A stretch of 60,676 bases of DNA, from the NCBI GenBank assembly GCA_003139995.1, contig PLIC01000007.1, forward strand, positions 155 through 60,830, read 5' to 3'. The notes under the pieces are model-generated. The model searched no databases. It worked only from the letters and a program-made list of their open reading frames with translations, and was not told where the DNA came from. The stretch comes from Candidatus Acidiflorens stordalenmirensis (GTDB taxonomy: Bacteria; Acidobacteriota; Terriglobia; Terriglobales; Acidobacteriaceae). Positions 38,143 to 48,903 of the stretch are shown here, in pieces. Numbering within the stretch: the stretch's first letter is position 1; each line of letters begins with the position of its first letter. A program made the translations under genes and the position numbers.

Positions 38143-39408
38143 ATGACGACAGTGGACCTTGAACAGGAGACTAATCCCTGGCAGGCGCAAGCCACCCGCT
38201 TCGACCTGGCCGCGCATAAGCTGAATCTCGATGAAGGACTTTGGAGAGTTCTGCGGAGTCCGAGCCGCGAAATTATCGTGCATATCCCGGTGCACATGGA
38301 CGACGGGCGACTGGAAGTGTTCACCGGGTACCGTGTGCAGCACTCGATTGCGCGCGGCCCGGCCAAGGGCGGACTGCGCTACGCGCCCGACGTGAACCTC
38401 GACGAAGTGCGCGCGCTGGCGAGCTGGATGACGTGGAAGTGCGCGGTGGTGAACATTCCGTTCGGCGGCGCCAAGGGCGGGATCATTTGCGATCCGCACA
38501 GAATGTCACAGGGCGAGTTGGAGCGCATGACCCGCCGCTACACCGCCGAGCTGTTCGATTTCATCGGGCCGGAAAAGGACGTCCCCGCGCCCGACGTGAA
38601 CACCAACGAACAGACCATGGCCTGGATCATGGACACCTATTCGATGCACGCGCGCCAGACCGTCACCGCCGTCGTCACCGGCAAGCCAATCAACATCGGC
38701 GGATCGCGCGGGCGCCGCGAGGCTACGGGGCGGGGCGTCCTTATCGTCTGCGAACAGGCGGTCAAGAAATTGCGGCTGAATCGCGAGACAACGCGCGTCA
38801 TCGTGCAGGGCTTCGGCAACGTCGGTTCGAACGCAGCGCGGCTTATGGCGGAAGCCGGATACAAGATCATCGGCATCGTCGAGGTTGGCGGAGGCCTGTA
38901 CAAGAAGGACGGAATCGACATTGGAGCGCTGTGGGAATTCCGCCAGCGCAATGGCACCATTCACGGCTTCACGGGCGCCGAGCCGTACGATCCGGACGAG
39001 CTGTTGCTGGCCGATTGCGACATCCTGATTCCGGCGGCCACCGAAAACGTGATCACGAGCCAGAATTCGGACCGCGTGAAATGCAAAATCCTGGCCGAAG
39101 GCGCGAATGGCCCCACGACCGCAGTGGCCGACGATATCCTCTCCGAGAAAAAAGTCTTCGTCATTCCCGACATCCTGGCGAACGCTGGCGGTGTTACTAC
39201 TTCTTACTTCGAGTGGGTGCAGGATCGCCAGGGCTACTTCTGGAAGGAATCGGTGGTCAACGAGCATCTGGAGGACATCATGGTTACGGCGTTCGACGAT
39301 GTTGTCCGGTACTCTGAAACTCATGGCGTGAACAACCGGATCGCCGCCTACATGCTGGCGATCGACCGCGTGGCCTACACCATCCGCCAGCGCGGAATTT
39401 ACGCTTAG
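38143..39408 (+). CDS. glutamate dehydrogenase (Glu/Leu/Phe/Val family)
   Basis: A 421-residue NAD(P)-dependent enzyme that interconverts glutamate and 2-oxoglutarate plus ammonia. The catalytic core motifs are [20 protein letters not shown] and [16 protein letters not shown] with the active lysine, [20 protein letters not shown], and the dinucleotide-binding [16 protein letters not shown]. The length is that of the hexameric small form. The ATG at 38143 is preceded by CGGAGA. A small HhH protein gene follows 25 bases later on the same strand, probably by chance. Confidence 0.92.
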   Translation: MTTVDLEQETNPWQAQATRFDLAAHKLNLDEGLWRVLRSPSREIIVHIPVHMDDGRLEVFTGYRVQHSIARGPAKGGLRYAPDVNLDEVRALASWMTWKCAVVNIPFGGAKGGIICDPHRMSQGELERMTRRYTAELFDFIGPEKDVPAPDVNTNEQTMAWIMDTYSMHARQTVTAVVTGKPINIGGSRGRREATGRGVLIVCEQAVKKLRLNRETTRVIVQGFGNVGSNAARLMAEAGYKIIGIVEVGGGLYKKDGIDIGALWEFRQRNGTIHGFTGAEPYDPDELLLADCDILIPAATENVITSQNSDRVKCKILAEGANGPTTAVADDILSEKKVFVIPDILANAGGVTTSYFEWVQDRQGYFWKESVVNEHLEDIMVTAFDDVVRYSETHGVNNRIAAYMLAIDRVAYTIRQRGIYA

Positions 39409-39433
39409 GGAACATTGAGGCTTTGGAGGGTCC

Positions 39434-39811
39434 ATGAAATCGGTCTGCAGAGGCTTGACAGCTCGGATTCTAGCTTTGCTGTTCTCAGTTTCGTTGACGA
39501 GCGTTATCGTTGCAGCGCAGAGACCCGAACCCGGCTCAAAGCCTGAGGCCATGGCGACGCCGGCTCAGATTGCGAAGGTGGCCGCAGGCGACAAGCTCGA
39601 CCTCAACACCGCTACCGCTGATCAACTCAAGGCCCTACCCGGTATCGGCGACGCCTACTCCCAGAAAATCATTGCCGGCCGCCCCTATCGCACGAAACTC
39701 GACCTGGTCCATAAGAAGATCATTCCCCAAGCCACCTACGACAAGATCAAAGACCAGATCATTGCCAAGCAGCCGACGCCCAGTGCCATGACCCCGGCAG
39801 CACCGAAATAG
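39434..39811 (+). CDS. secreted helix-hairpin-helix (ComEA-like) protein
   Basis: A 125-residue exported protein: signal peptide ([18 protein letters not shown]), a short linker, and one ComEA-type double HhH unit ([20 protein letters not shown] with the GIG hairpin, then the [20 protein letters not shown] part). Such domains bind DNA without sequence preference. In competence systems ComEA carries DNA across the periplasm, but small HhH proteins of this kind are common and may do other work. No other competence genes are present here. Confidence 0.8.
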   Translation: MKSVCRGLTARILALLFSVSLTSVIVAAQRPEPGSKPEAMATPAQIAKVAAGDKLDLNTATADQLKALPGIGDAYSQKIIAGRPYRTKLDLVHKKIIPQATYDKIKDQIIAKQPTPSAMTPAAPK

Positions 39812-39946
39812 TCGGGCGCCGCGTTGCCCATCATTCTCGGAACGTCTCTGTCCTAACTACATATTCTCCTGATTGCGTTCCCTCGCAGCGTGGAGGATAA
39901 TCAAAAATGTATTCCGGCAGCCCTTCCGGAAACTTGCCGAGCCGCG

Positions 39947-40627
39947 GTGAACCTGCCTAATTCCATCACGCTGATCCGCATTTGCAGCATTCCTTTGCTG
40001 ATCTGGATTCTGTCTTCCAACCACTTCAGCAGCGAACACGGGACCAAAGAGCTGCTAGCCTCGGCAATATTCATCGCTGCCTCCATGACCGACGGCATTG
40101 ACGGGTATCTCGCGCGCAAGCGCGGCCAGATCACCACCATGGGTATTCTGCTCGATCCCATGGCTGACAAACTTCTCATCGCCGCCGCTTTCGTCACCCT
40201 TGTTCAGTTCAATCCCAGCCTGGTTCCCGCATGGATTGCCGTGATCATCATTGGCCGTGAATTTCTGGTGAGCGGCCTGCGCTCCATCGCTGCGTCCGGG
40301 GGATTTACCATCGAAGCTAGCGAACTGGGCAAATTCAAAATGGTTGTGCAGATCGTTTCAGTGGTTGCCGTCATTCTCGATCACCGCTGGAAAGAGTGGC
40401 CGGTCTATGGAAATTTTATCTTCCCGGTGCACTGGATCGCCTACGCAGCGATCTGGTTCGTGGTCTGCGTTTCGCTGATTTCCGCCGTCGATTATTTTGC
40501 CGCATTCTGGTCGAAGATTGACCGGCAAGTTTCCAAGCGTCGTCGCCGCGCGTTTATTCTCAGCCGTCGCCGCAAGACTCAACCGGCCCCGCGAGCGGCC
40601 GATGCCGATGTCGCACCTTCAACATAA
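39947..40627 (+). CDS. pgsA: CDP-diacylglycerol-glycerol-3-phosphate 3-phosphatidyltransferase
   Basis: A 226-residue membrane enzyme that makes phosphatidylglycerol phosphate. The start at GTG 39947 gives the typical VNLPNSITLIRICSIPLLIW. The CDP-alcohol phosphatidyltransferase motif is intact as DGIDGYLARKRGQITTMG followed by ILLDPMADK, and further helices follow (VPAWIAVIIIGREFLVSGLR). A GTG at 39890 would add 19 residues without benefit. The lysine/arginine-rich tail overlaps the next gene start by 26 bases. Confidence 0.9.
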   Translation: MNLPNSITLIRICSIPLLIWILSSNHFSSEHGTKELLASAIFIAASMTDGIDGYLARKRGQITTMGILLDPMADKLLIAAAFVTLVQFNPSLVPAWIAVIIIGREFLVSGLRSIAASGGFTIEASELGKFKMVVQIVSVVAVILDHRWKEWPVYGNFIFPVHWIAYAAIWFVVCVSLISAVDYFAAFWSKIDRQVSKRRRRAFILSRRRKTQPAPRAADADVAPST

Positions 40628-41207
40628 TTCGTTGTCAGCCGTTGCGTCCTCGGAAGTTGCCGGCCACGAGTTCTCTCCGGAAGAGTGTGCCCTGCTGCTG
40701 CGTCTGGCGCACGATTCCATTTCCTCCGCGTTGCAGCTGCGCGAGATTTCCTTCGATCCCCCAACTCCACATCTAGCCGAGCACCGCGGCGCCTTCACTT
40801 CGCTCTACCTGCATGGCGAACTGCGCGGATGCGTCGGTTATGTCTTTGCCACCTCTTCGATCTACCGCGCCGTGGCGGAAACCGCTCGCGCCGCCGCTTT
40901 TGACGACAACCGCTTTCCACCGGTGACCAACGACGAAGCACCGCATCTCGAGATCGAGCTAAGCATTCTGTCACCTCCGCAGCCGATTGAAGCGGAAGCC
41001 GTTGAAGTCGGACGCCACGGCCTGCTCATCAGCCAACATGGCCGCCGCGGCCTGCTGCTGCCTCAAGTCCCCGTCGAGCACAATTGGGACCGCACCACCT
41101 TCCTCCAGCAAACCTGCCGCAAGGCTGGACTCCCGCCGGACGCCTGGCAAAAAGGCGCAACCCTCCAAGCCTTCACCGCCGAAATCTTCAGCGATAAGAC
41201 CTTCTAA
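40602..41207 (+). CDS. AMMECR1 domain protein
   Basis: A 201-residue protein of the AMMECR1/TTHA-like family: FSPEECALLLRLAHDSISSA, the GAFTSLYLHGELRGCVGYVF signature with the family LRGCxG motif, FPPVTNDEAPHLEIELSILS, and GRRGLLLPQVPVEHNWDRTT. The family is widely conserved from bacteria to man, often beside MEMO1 and radical SAM genes, and recent work ties it to enzyme complexes, but its reaction here is unknown. I start it at ATG 40602; an ATG two codons on is equally possible. It overlaps the 3' end of pgsA. Confidence 0.85.
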   Translation: MPMSHLQHNSLSAVASSEVAGHEFSPEECALLLRLAHDSISSALQLREISFDPPTPHLAEHRGAFTSLYLHGELRGCVGYVFATSSIYRAVAETARAAAFDDNRFPPVTNDEAPHLEIELSILSPPQPIEAEAVEVGRHGLLISQHGRRGLLLPQVPVEHNWDRTTFLQQTCRKAGLPPDAWQKGATLQAFTAEIFSDKTF

Positions 41208-41346
41208 TCGCGCCACAGACGGCGTGAGACGCTCATCTCCGCGCGCTGGTTACTCCCGTCACTCTCAAACGTTGGGCTGATCCCGCAAGTGTGCACTCAT
41301 CCCTACCGATGAAAGGCTAGAGCCGCAAATCGCCCGCGGAGGTTGA

Positions 41347-43537
41347 ATGTCCCTTCTCTTTGTAACGCTCACACGCCGTCGCGTTTTTTCATTTCTAGTC
41401 CTAACAATCTTCTTAACGCTTCTTCCTCAGGACATCACCGCCAGAATCCAGACTCCCTACTACCCTCCGAATTCGCCGTTCGCGCAGCCGCAAGACCGTA
41501 TCACCAAGTTCGTTGACGATGAACAGCGGGTAACCCTTAACGGCAACCGCCATCCCCTGGCTCTCGTGCAATATGACGCCGGCGCTGTATCGCCTGACTT
41601 CCGCATGGATCGTATGCTCCTCACTTTGCTTCCAGACGCCGCACAGGAAGATGCCCTTACCCAGTTGCTCGACGCGCAGCACAATCCAGAGTCGCCTTAC
41701 TACCACCAGTGGCTCACTCCGGAACAATATGGTGAGCGCTTCGGTGTCTCCGAAGCCGACGCAGCGCAGGTTACAGCATGGTTGACATCCTACGGAATGG
41801 AAGTGGAAGAGCTCACCGCCGGACGCCGGTCCATAATCTTCAGCGGCACCGCGGCGGAAGTCGAGTCAGCCTTTCATACTCAGATTCATACTTACAAGAT
41901 TGGCGGCGAAATCCACCACGCCAGCGCGAGCGATCCGGAAATCCCCATGGCTTTCGCCCAAGTTGTAGGAGGCGTGGTTTCGCTGCACGATTTCCGCAGC
42001 AAACCCATGCACAACGGAGCCCGCATACCCACACCCGATTTCACCAGCGGTGGTTCGCATTACCTCGCCCCAGCAGATTTCGCCACCATCTACGATCTGG
42101 GCCCGCTTTATCAGCAATCCATCAATGGCAACGGGCAGTCGGGGGCCATCGTTGCCCGCTCAAACATCAGCATCGCTGACGTACGCCAGTTCCGCACGTC
42201 GTTCGGCCTACCCGCAAACGACCCGCAGATCATCGTCAACGGAAGCGACCCTGGCATTGTCAGCTCGGGCGAAGAGACGGAAGCCGACCTTGACGTGGAG
42301 TGGTCCGGCGCTGTGGCCAAAGATAGTGTCATCAAGTTTGTCGTCTCGAAATCCACGAGTTCGAGCGACGGAAGTTATCTTTCCGCGCAGTACATCGTGA
42401 GCCACAATCTGGCGCCGGTGATGAGCATGAGCTTCGGCGTGTGCGAGGCCGCGCTCGGTTCTTCGGGAAACAGTTTCATCGATAGCTTGTGGCAGCAGGC
42501 GGCAGCGCAAGGTATCACGGTATTCGTGTCATCCGGAGACAGCGGCGCGGCCGGATGCGATTCGCCATCCGCCTCGCGAGCTACTCACGGGCGCGGCGTG
42601 AACGGTCTCTGCTCCACTCCTTACAGTGTGTGCGTCGGCGGCACGGAGTTCAACGACGCCTCCCATCCATCTCTCTACTGGTCGCCCTCTAACACATCGG
42701 GCACGGAAGCGTCAGCGTTAAGCTATAGACCGGAGGTCGCTTGGAATGAAAGTGCCGCGGGCGGCCTTTGGGCCAGCGGCGGCGGCAGCGAGCCCACTCT
42801 ATCCCAAGCCTTCGTGGCAAACAGGAACGGGCCTTCCGGCCGACGGCAAGCGCGATGTTCCCGACATTTCTCTCACCTCTGCCGGCCACGATGGCTATCT
42901 CATCTACCAGAACGGCGGACTCTATGTCGTAGGCGGTACGTCGGCTGCTTCCGCATCGTTTGCTGGAGTGATGGCGTTGGTGGTGCAGAATGCGGCGGCT
43001 CGTCAAGGCAATGCCAATACCGGGTTCTACTCGCTGGCCAGCAAGCAGAGGGCAGGGTGGAGCATCCGTTTGTCACGACATCACCAGCAGCAACAACAGC
43101 GTCCTGGACAGACCGGTTTCAACGCGACACCGGGAGACGATCAAGCCACCGGCCTCGGCTCCATCGATGCGTCTGTACTTGTGAGCCACTGGAGCGGCGC
43201 TACCGCCGCGCCCACATTGCATGCGACCGCTTCTTCCAATCTTCTTGCCATCGTCGCCGGATCAAATGACAGCATCGGCTTAAATGTCACGGTCAGCGGG
43301 GGTTTCAATGCTGCCATCGCCTTTTCTGTGAGGGGATTGCCCAGCGGAATCTCCGCCCAGTTCACGCCAGCAACGTTGTCAATGCCAGGATCAGGTGCCC
43401 GCGTCCTTAAACCCACCGCGACCACCCGCGCCAAGCCTGGCACGTATTATGCCACCGTTTCGGCAAGCAGCGGATCAACCACTCAGAAAATACCTCTTGC
43501 CATCACATGCCGCCGCCACATAGTTCCTCATCGATGA
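41347..43537 (+). pseudogene. S53 (sedolisin/kumamolisin) peptidase with Ig-like tail, frameshifted
   Basis: The parts of a secreted acid serine-carboxyl peptidase are here but in three frames. Frame one holds a signal segment, the pro-domain (HQWLTPEQYGERFGVSEADA) and the catalytic acidic pair (ETEADLDVEWSGAVAKD) with the oxyanion aspartate region (VFVSSGDSGAAGCDSP). At about 42780-42800 it shifts to a second frame carrying KPSWQTGTGLPADGKRDVPD and the nucleophile region YVVGGTSAASASFAGVM. Near 43050 a third frame gives VCHDITSSNNSV. Then frame two resumes with PGQTGFNATPGDDQATGLGS and a C-terminal Ig-like domain. Each domain is recognisable, so decay is recent or the sequence has errors. 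Confidence 0.8.
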
Positions 43538-43618
43538 TTGATGCTGCTCATCGATGCTGATGAATTGATGCTGATGATCGACGGGTAGATTGATACGAGA
43601 CCCGTCCGACGAATTCGG

Positions 43619-45199
43619 CTACTTCCGAGCTCGCGGCCCGGCAGCTTTTACTTCTGGTGGGGCGTCGAAATTCTCGAAGTTCTTGGCGAAGCGGTTACGG
43701 AGGTCTTCGGCAGCCTTGTCGTACGCCGCCTTGTCGGCCCAGGCATTGCGCGGATTGAGCACCTGCGGCGGAACTCCCGCACAAGCTCTTGGGATGCTGA
43801 AGCCAAAGGTGGGCTCGACCAAGAATTCCTCTTTAATCAGATGACCTTCAACGGCGGAATCCACCATGGCACGGGTGTAGGGAATTTCCATGCGCTTTCC
43901 TACACCGTAGGGCCCGCCCTGCCAGCCGGTGTTGACCAGCCAGCACTGGGCGTTATGTTCGCGCAGGCGGCGCCCCAGCATTTCTGCATAAGTTTTTGGT
44001 GGCAGTGGCAGGAAAGGCGATCCAAAGCAGGTTGAGAATGTAGCCTGCGGCTCCAGCAAGCCGGCTTCGGTTCCCGCGACCTTTGCGGTGTAGCCGGAAA
44101 GAAAATGAAACATGGCCTGCTCGGCCGTGAGCCGGGAAATGGGCGGCAGCACGCCGAAGGCGTCGGCGGTCAGGAACACAACATTCTTGGGATGTCCCGC
44201 CAACCCAGGGATCACGGCGTTATCGATAAAATCCACGGGATAGGCCGCGCGGGTGTTTTCCGTTTTGCTGCCGTCGTTGTAGTCCGGGATGCGTGTGTGA
44301 GGATCGAGCACGACGTTCTCCAGTACGCATCCGAAGCGCAGCGCATTCCAGATTTGCGGCTCGTTTTTGTGCGAGAGATTGATGCACTTGGCGTAGCAGC
44401 CGCCTTCAAAGTTGAAAACTCCATTAGCGCTCCAGCCGTGTTCGTCGTCGCCAATCAGCAAGCGCGAGGGATCCGCCGAAAGCGTGGTCTTGCCGGTTCC
44501 GGAAAGACCGAAGAAAAGAGCACTCACGCCGTTGTGGCCCACGTTCGCCGAGCAGTGCATGGGAAAAACATTGCGCGGCGGGAGCATGAAGTTCATCACG
44601 CTGAAGATGGATTTCTTCATCTCTCCGGCATAGGAGCTACCCCCAACCAGCACTGTTCTGCGGGAGAAGTTGAGTGCAACAAAAACCTCGGAGTTGACCC
44701 CGTCGCGCTTGGGATCGGACTTAAACTCAGGAGCGCAAATCACGGTGAACTCGGGATGATGTGTCTTCAATTCTTCCGCCGAGGGCCGCAGAAAAAGTTG
44801 ATGTACGAACAGGTTGTGCCAGGCATACTCGTTGACGATCCTCACCGGCAGGCGATATTCCGGATCGGCCCCGCAGAAGAGATCCTGAACGAAGAGTTCG
44901 CGGCCGCGCAGGTGCTCCATGACACGCTCGTACAGGGCATCGAACTTCTCCGGTTCCATGGGAGCGTTCACGGCGCCCCAAGCTACGGCATCGGCGGTGA
45001 CCGCGTCCTTCACAATGAACTTGTCCTTGGGCGAGCGGCCGGTGCGGTTGGTGTAGCCCACCAGCGACCCGTTTGCGGCTAGCTTGGCTTCGTTGCGGCG
45101 GATGGAGTGCTCCACCAGCTCAGCCGGAGAAAGATTGAAGTGGGTTCGACCGTCGCCGAGCAACTCCGCCACATCGCTGACCTGCATTGTGGTCCCCAT
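43619..45199 (-). CDS. pckA: ATP-dependent phosphoenolpyruvate carboxykinase
   Basis: A 526-residue gluconeogenic enzyme converting oxaloacetate and ATP to phosphoenolpyruvate, CO2 and ADP. It shows [12 protein letters not shown], the kinase loop [36 protein letters not shown], and the conserved [12 protein letters not shown] segment. The length is normal and the residues for metal and nucleotide binding are intact. The ATG at 45199 follows GGAGATTTT. It has no evident operon partners; a G-run of nine bases lies upstream at about 45250. Confidence 0.95.
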   Translation of the reverse strand: MGTTMQVSDVAELLGDGRTHFNLSPAELVEHSIRRNEAKLAANGSLVGYTNRTGRSPKDKFIVKDAVTADAVAWGAVNAPMEPEKFDALYERVMEHLRGRELFVQDLFCGADPEYRLPVRIVNEYAWHNLFVHQLFLRPSAEELKTHHPEFTVICAPEFKSDPKRDGVNSEVFVALNFSRRTVLVGGSSYAGEMKKSIFSVMNFMLPPRNVFPMHCSANVGHNGVSALFFGLSGTGKTTLSADPSRLLIGDDEHGWSANGVFNFEGGCYAKCINLSHKNEPQIWNALRFGCVLENVVLDPHTRIPDYNDGSKTENTRAAYPVDFIDNAVIPGLAGHPKNVVFLTADAFGVLPPISRLTAEQAMFHFLSGYTAKVAGTEAGLLEPQATFSTCFGSPFLPLPPKTYAEMLGRRLREHNAQCWLVNTGWQGGPYGVGKRMEIPYTRAMVDSAVEGHLIKEEFLVEPTFGFSIPRACAGVPPQVLNPRNAWADKAAYDKAAEDLRNRFAKNFENFDAPPEVKAAGPRARK

Positions 45200-45295
45200 A
45201 AAATCTCCTCAAATTAAGGACAAAAGGCAAATGCCGTATTGTGCCTGAAAGGGGGGGGGCTGCCAAGTGCGAGGATCACAACCGAAGTGGCTGCG

Positions 45296-45652
45296 TCAGA
45301 CGGCGGCCGGCGCCTGCATGGCGGAGACCACAGCTTCCAGATGAGCCAGCGTTTCCTCCACCGTAAGCGAGTACATGTCGCGGCCCAAACCTTCGCCAGC
45401 CTGGAGCGCGGCTTGCAAATAATGGCCGGCAATCTCAACGGCCAAAGAATCGGTGATGGCCTTGCCGGTACGCTTTTTGTATTCCACCCAAGCGGGGTGC
45501 GGCAGTGCCACCCAGACGGTGTTCCCATCGACCAGAAATTTTATGTCGACGGCATCGGCGTGACGCGTGGCGATGGCAACGATCAGCGCCTGATAGACGC
45601 AATGAACCTGCTTCTTGGTCCAGCGATCGGTGGCGGTGAAATCTCCAAACAC
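45296..45652 (-). CDS. hypothetical protein
   Basis: A 118-residue protein that I do not recognise. It begins with GTG at 45652 (MFGDFTATDRWTKKQVH) and is mostly alpha/beta: YQALIVAIATRHADAVDIKF, LVDGNTVWVALPHPAWVEYK, VEIAGHYLQAALQAGEGLGR. The pattern of hydrophobics and the lack of a signal peptide suggest a soluble cytoplasmic protein. It lies just upstream of pckA on the same strand, separated by about 96 bases and a G-run, so transcription together is possible but unproven. Confidence 0.6.
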   Translation of the reverse strand: MFGDFTATDRWTKKQVHCVYQALIVAIATRHADAVDIKFLVDGNTVWVALPHPAWVEYKKRTGKAITDSLAVEIAGHYLQAALQAGEGLGRDMYSLTVEETLAHLEAVVSAMQAPAAV

Positions 45653-45717
45653 GGCTCTTAAAACTATAGCGGACGGGATGCGGTCCGGGCAAATAAGGCT
45701 TGCGCGGAGATGCTCAT

Positions 45718-45743
45718 GTAGGGACAGCCGCCCTCGGCTGTCC
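45718..45743. repeat. REP element, copy 3
   Basis: GTAGGGACAGCCGCCCTCGG continuing CTGTCC, nearly identical to the copies flanking the RAYT gene at 58.5-59.1 kb. GGCCGAGCGCAGCTCGGAGG just beyond adds a second small palindrome, as is usual for paired REP units. It lies in the spacer between the hypothetical gene and the MoaD-like gene. Confidence 0.65.
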
Positions 45744-45824
45744 GGCCGAGCGCAGCTCGGAGGCTTCTCCTCAAGGCCGGCAAACTGAGACAGGACCGCC
45801 GCTGTCCCGACGGGACATTGCCGA

Positions 45825-46121
45825 TCAGCCTCCGGCGATGGCTCCCAGGACGATCAGCGGTTCTGCCCCGGATACGACCGAGTCGGGCAGCGGGGCGTCC
45901 GGGGGTTCATGGGACAGGTCCTGTTCGCAAGCAAAGAACCGCAAGAACGGCCGGCGCTGCTGCGTGACTTGATCGCGGATCGTGCCGCACAGCATGGGAT
46001 AGCGGGCCTCGAGCGCGTTGAGCACCGAGCGTTGTGTGACCGGGCCTTCGACCTCGAGCGTCACCTCGCTGCCAACGCGCGCCAGCGTTCGCAGATGCTG
46101 CGGGAGTATGACGTGGATCAT
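45825..46121 (-). CDS. MoaD/ThiS-family ubiquitin-like sulfur carrier protein
   Basis: A 98-residue beta-grasp protein. [20 protein letters not shown], then [17 protein letters not shown] and [10 protein letters not shown] with the exposed terminal Gly-Gly that is adenylated and loaded with sulfur in this family. It lacks the usual neighbours for molybdopterin or thiamine synthesis and instead ends a run of BNR and SMP-30 genes. Its partner may therefore be an uncharacterised sulfur-transfer pathway. Confidence 0.85.
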   Translation of the reverse strand: MIHVILPQHLRTLARVGSEVTLEVEGPVTQRSVLNALEARYPMLCGTIRDQVTQQRRPFLRFFACEQDLSHEPPDAPLPDSVVSGAEPLIVLGAIAGG

Positions 46122-46172
46122 ATTCGCTTGCCGAGTATCACTTTACGACGAGAGCAAGACGACCTATATTTC

Positions 46173-47009
46173 CTATGGCCACCCGACGCCTGGTGCGGGC
46201 GCTTGGGCGGTGAGCACCTGGCCTGTTCCTAGCCCGTCCATCATTTTCGCAAAACCATGCCACTCGGCCGCGACGATGAATAGCGTTTTCCTGTCGTCAC
46301 CTCCGAGCATGCAGGCAAAGCAGCCGCGATCAACGTTGATCGTCTGCAGCACCTCACCCCCTTCGCGGACGCGCACGCAGCGTTTGTTGGGAACGTCGGC
46401 GTACCACACGGCTTGATCGGCGTCGATGCAGATGCCGTCGGGGTGGCCGTCAACGTCGGCCCAAACCCGCCGATTCGACAAACTTCCGTCCGCAGTGATG
46501 TCGAATGCGGTGAGTCTTCTGCCGTGGGACTCGGCAATGATGAAGGTAGAGTTATCGTGCGTTACGGCCATGCCATTCGGGAAAGCGATGCCGTCGGCCA
46601 CCTGTCGAGCCGAGCCATCGGGGGCGACCAGTGCAATGATTCCCGGTCCGCCGTTCACATAGACGTTGTCGCGGCCGTCCACGACAATCTCATTCCAGCC
46701 TTCGTTCGACAGGCCGCGCAGATCAGCATGAGTCACCAGTTGTCCATTAGGTTCTTGGCGCAACAGAAGGCTCTCGCGCCCTGAGACGACGAGCAGGCGT
46801 CCGTCTTGCTGCCAGTCAATGCAAAATGGAAGGGTGGTCGGCACGCGAACCATGACTTGGCTGTTGCCCTCGAGATCGACGGCAACAACTTCTTGCATGC
46901 CCCAGTTGGAAAACCAAAGACGACCCTCGTGCCAACGCGGCGACTCGCCAAACCCTAGGCCGGTCAACAGGATTTGCGCCTCAGCCATTGAGGATTCGCT
47001 TGACGGCAT
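46173..47009 (-). CDS. SMP-30/gluconolactonase family protein
   Basis: A 278-residue six-bladed beta-propeller. The metal-binding glutamate is in GLGFGESPRWHEGRLWFSNW, further ligands lie in LSNEGWNEIVVDGRDNVYVN, the IAFPNGMAVTHDNSTFIIAE blade and HPDGICIDADQAVWYADVPN. Enzymes of this family open sugar lactones. The ATG at 47009 follows AGGAG; an ATG at 47033 gives eight extra residues. It lies 27 bases after the BNR gene and 51 bases before the MoaD-like gene, consistent with one operon. Confidence 0.88.
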   Translation of the reverse strand: MPSSESSMAEAQILLTGLGFGESPRWHEGRLWFSNWGMQEVVAVDLEGNSQVMVRVPTTLPFCIDWQQDGRLLVVSGRESLLLRQEPNGQLVTHADLRGLSNEGWNEIVVDGRDNVYVNGGPGIIALVAPDGSARQVADGIAFPNGMAVTHDNSTFIIAESHGRRLTAFDITADGSLSNRRVWADVDGHPDGICIDADQAVWYADVPNKRCVRVREGGEVLQTINVDRGCFACMLGGDDRKTLFIVAAEWHGFAKMMDGLGTGQVLTAQAPAPGVGWP

Positions 47010-47036
47010 CACAATCTCCTTCAATCGAGACATAAT

Positions 47037-48242
47037 TCATCCTCCATGTGTGGACTTCTCTGAATCCAGGGTCTGCACCTCTACACTAAGTACGGCCGGC
47101 AAATCCCGCACAATCGGGGCCCAGCTGTCTCCGGCATCGGCCGACGCGTAGACCTGCCCGCCGCTGGTGCCGAAATATACGCCGCATCTGTCGAGTGAAT
47201 CGACGGCCATGGCGTCGCGCAACACGTTGACGTAGCAATTGCTTTGCGGCAAGCCTTTCGTCAATGGCTCCCACTCGTTTCCTCCCGTTCGGCTGCGGAA
47301 GACGCGCAGCTTGCCATCGGGAACAAAATGTTCCGAGTCGCTCTTGATGGGGACAACGTAAATCGTTTCCGGCTCATGTGCGTGCACGTCGATGACGAAT
47401 CCAAAATCCGTGGGAAGGTTTCCACTGATCTCCTGCCAGGAGTCGCCGGCGTTGTCGCTGCGCATGACGTCCCAATGCTTCTGCATGAACAGCACGCCGG
47501 GACGCAACGGGTTCATGGCAACGTGGTGAACGCAGTGGCCAACCTCGGCGGTTGGGTTGGGAATGTATTTCGAGTACAGTCCACGGTTGATCGGCGTCCA
47601 GGTTTTGCCGCCGTCATCGGTGCGGAAAGCGCCCGCTGCCGAGATGGCGATAAAGATTCGGTCAGGGTTGCTAGGGTCAAGAATGATGGTGTGCAGACAC
47701 ATCCCGCCCGCGCCGGGTTGCCACATGGGGCCGGTGCCGTGTCCCCGTAGGCCGGAGAGTTCCTGCCAGTTCTCGCCGCCGTCCGTCGAGCGGAAAAGGG
47801 CGGCATCTTCCACGCCCGCATACACCGTGTTCGGATCGGTGAGCGATGGTTCGAGATGCCACACCCGCTTGAACTCCCAAGGATGCTGCGTGCCGTCGTA
47901 GAACTGGTGCGTGGTGAGCGGCTTGCCAGTTTCGGCAGACACGTCGTAGACAAACTTGTTGCTGGTGCCTTTCGGGGGACCCGGCGCGGGAAGTTCTCCG
48001 GGCGGCGTTCCGGGTTGGTGCCAGGTCTTCCCGCCATCATCCGAGCGCTGAATCAACTGCCCGAACCAGCCGCTGGATTGCGACGCATAGAGTCGATTCG
48101 GATCGGCGGGCGATCCCTTCACGTGATACATCTCCCATCCTGCAAAGTGCGGCCCGCTGACGTTCCATTTTTCGCGCTTGCCATCCGCTGTCAGGATGAA
48201 CGCGCCTTTCCGCGTGCCGACCAGAACTCGTACGTTGCTCAT
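47037..48242 (-). CDS. BNR/sialidase-like repeat protein (VPS10-type glycosidase fold)
   Basis: A 401-residue beta-propeller with several Asp-box repeats: [65 protein letters not shown]. There is no signal peptide, so it is probably cytoplasmic. The catalytic arginine triad of true sialidases is not apparent. The name exo-alpha-sialidase would be too strong. The ATG at 48242 has GAGGAAG upstream, and a start at 48302 would overlap the preceding gene. It is the first of three closely spaced genes (BNR, SMP-30, MoaD-like). Confidence 0.8.
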   Translation of the reverse strand: MSNVRVLVGTRKGAFILTADGKREKWNVSGPHFAGWEMYHVKGSPADPNRLYASQSSGWFGQLIQRSDDGGKTWHQPGTPPGELPAPGPPKGTSNKFVYDVSAETGKPLTTHQFYDGTQHPWEFKRVWHLEPSLTDPNTVYAGVEDAALFRSTDGGENWQELSGLRGHGTGPMWQPGAGGMCLHTIILDPSNPDRIFIAISAAGAFRTDDGGKTWTPINRGLYSKYIPNPTAEVGHCVHHVAMNPLRPGVLFMQKHWDVMRSDNAGDSWQEISGNLPTDFGFVIDVHAHEPETIYVVPIKSDSEHFVPDGKLRVFRSRTGGNEWEPLTKGLPQSNCYVNVLRDAMAVDSLDRCGVYFGTSGGQVYASADAGDSWAPIVRDLPAVLSVEVQTLDSEKSTHGG

Positions 48243-48298
48243 CGCTTCCTCTCTTGGTTGAAATTTATTTCCTCTCGGCTCGACCGTATCCGTTGTTT

Positions 48299-48841
48299 TC
48301 AAGCTCTCTGGTAACTCAATATCACGACCCCCGAGACAAGAACTTTCGTAGCCAGAAGTTTCAAGCGGATTCTTTCTCTTATGCCCGTGAACAAAGGCCT
48401 GCCTTTGCCGAGGAGAACCGGGTTGACGATGACACGGTACTCATCGACCATCCCTAATTGCAAGAGAAACGATGCGAGCTTGGCGCTGCCCAAGACCACG
48501 ATGTCCTTGCCAGGCTGTTGTTTCAATTTCGAAACTTCTTCCGGAATGCTGGTGCTAACCAGTCTCGAATTATTCCAGGTTACTTTTTGCAGAGTCTTGG
48601 AGAAAACGACCTTGGGCAGACTGTTCATCTTCTCGGCGATTTCATCAGACGGAGCGTTCGGCCAGTAAGCGGCCATAACTTTGTAAGTGGTCGCGCCGAA
48701 GAGCAGGACGTCGGCCCTGCACAGCATATCTTTGGCGTATGCATGAAATTCGTCGTCGACCACATGCCAATCTAACTCTTTCTTCGGCCCTTCAAAGAAG
48801 CCATCCAGCGATGCGAGATTTGAAACAATTACTTTGCGCAT
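48299..48841 (-). CDS. dihydrofolate reductase-like (RibD C-terminal) family protein
   Basis: A 180-residue protein with the RibD/DHFR-like fold: [54 protein letters not shown], and [20 protein letters not shown]. The family reduces pteridine or related substrates with NAD(P)H, but many members are of unknown activity and travel with DoxX, VOC and HxlR genes, as here. The ATG at 48841 is preferred over one at 48943. It lies in the middle of the minus-strand run. Confidence 0.88.
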   Translation of the reverse strand: MRKVIVSNLASLDGFFEGPKKELDWHVVDDEFHAYAKDMLCRADVLLFGATTYKVMAAYWPNAPSDEIAEKMNSLPKVVFSKTLQKVTWNNSRLVSTSIPEEVSKLKQQPGKDIVVLGSAKLASFLLQLGMVDEYRVIVNPVLLGKGRPLFTGIRERIRLKLLATKVLVSGVVILSYQRA

Positions 48842-48903
48842 GATTGTTTCTTTCAACCAGGATTTCGACAGTCCTTTTAAACGGTCATTACTGAGATGTG
48901 AAG

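Noticed and set aside
47037..48242. Calling the BNR protein a sialidase
   Set aside because: Asp-box repeats alone occur in many propellers; the arginine triad and the tyrosine/glutamate pair of sialidases are not visible and there is no signal peptide.
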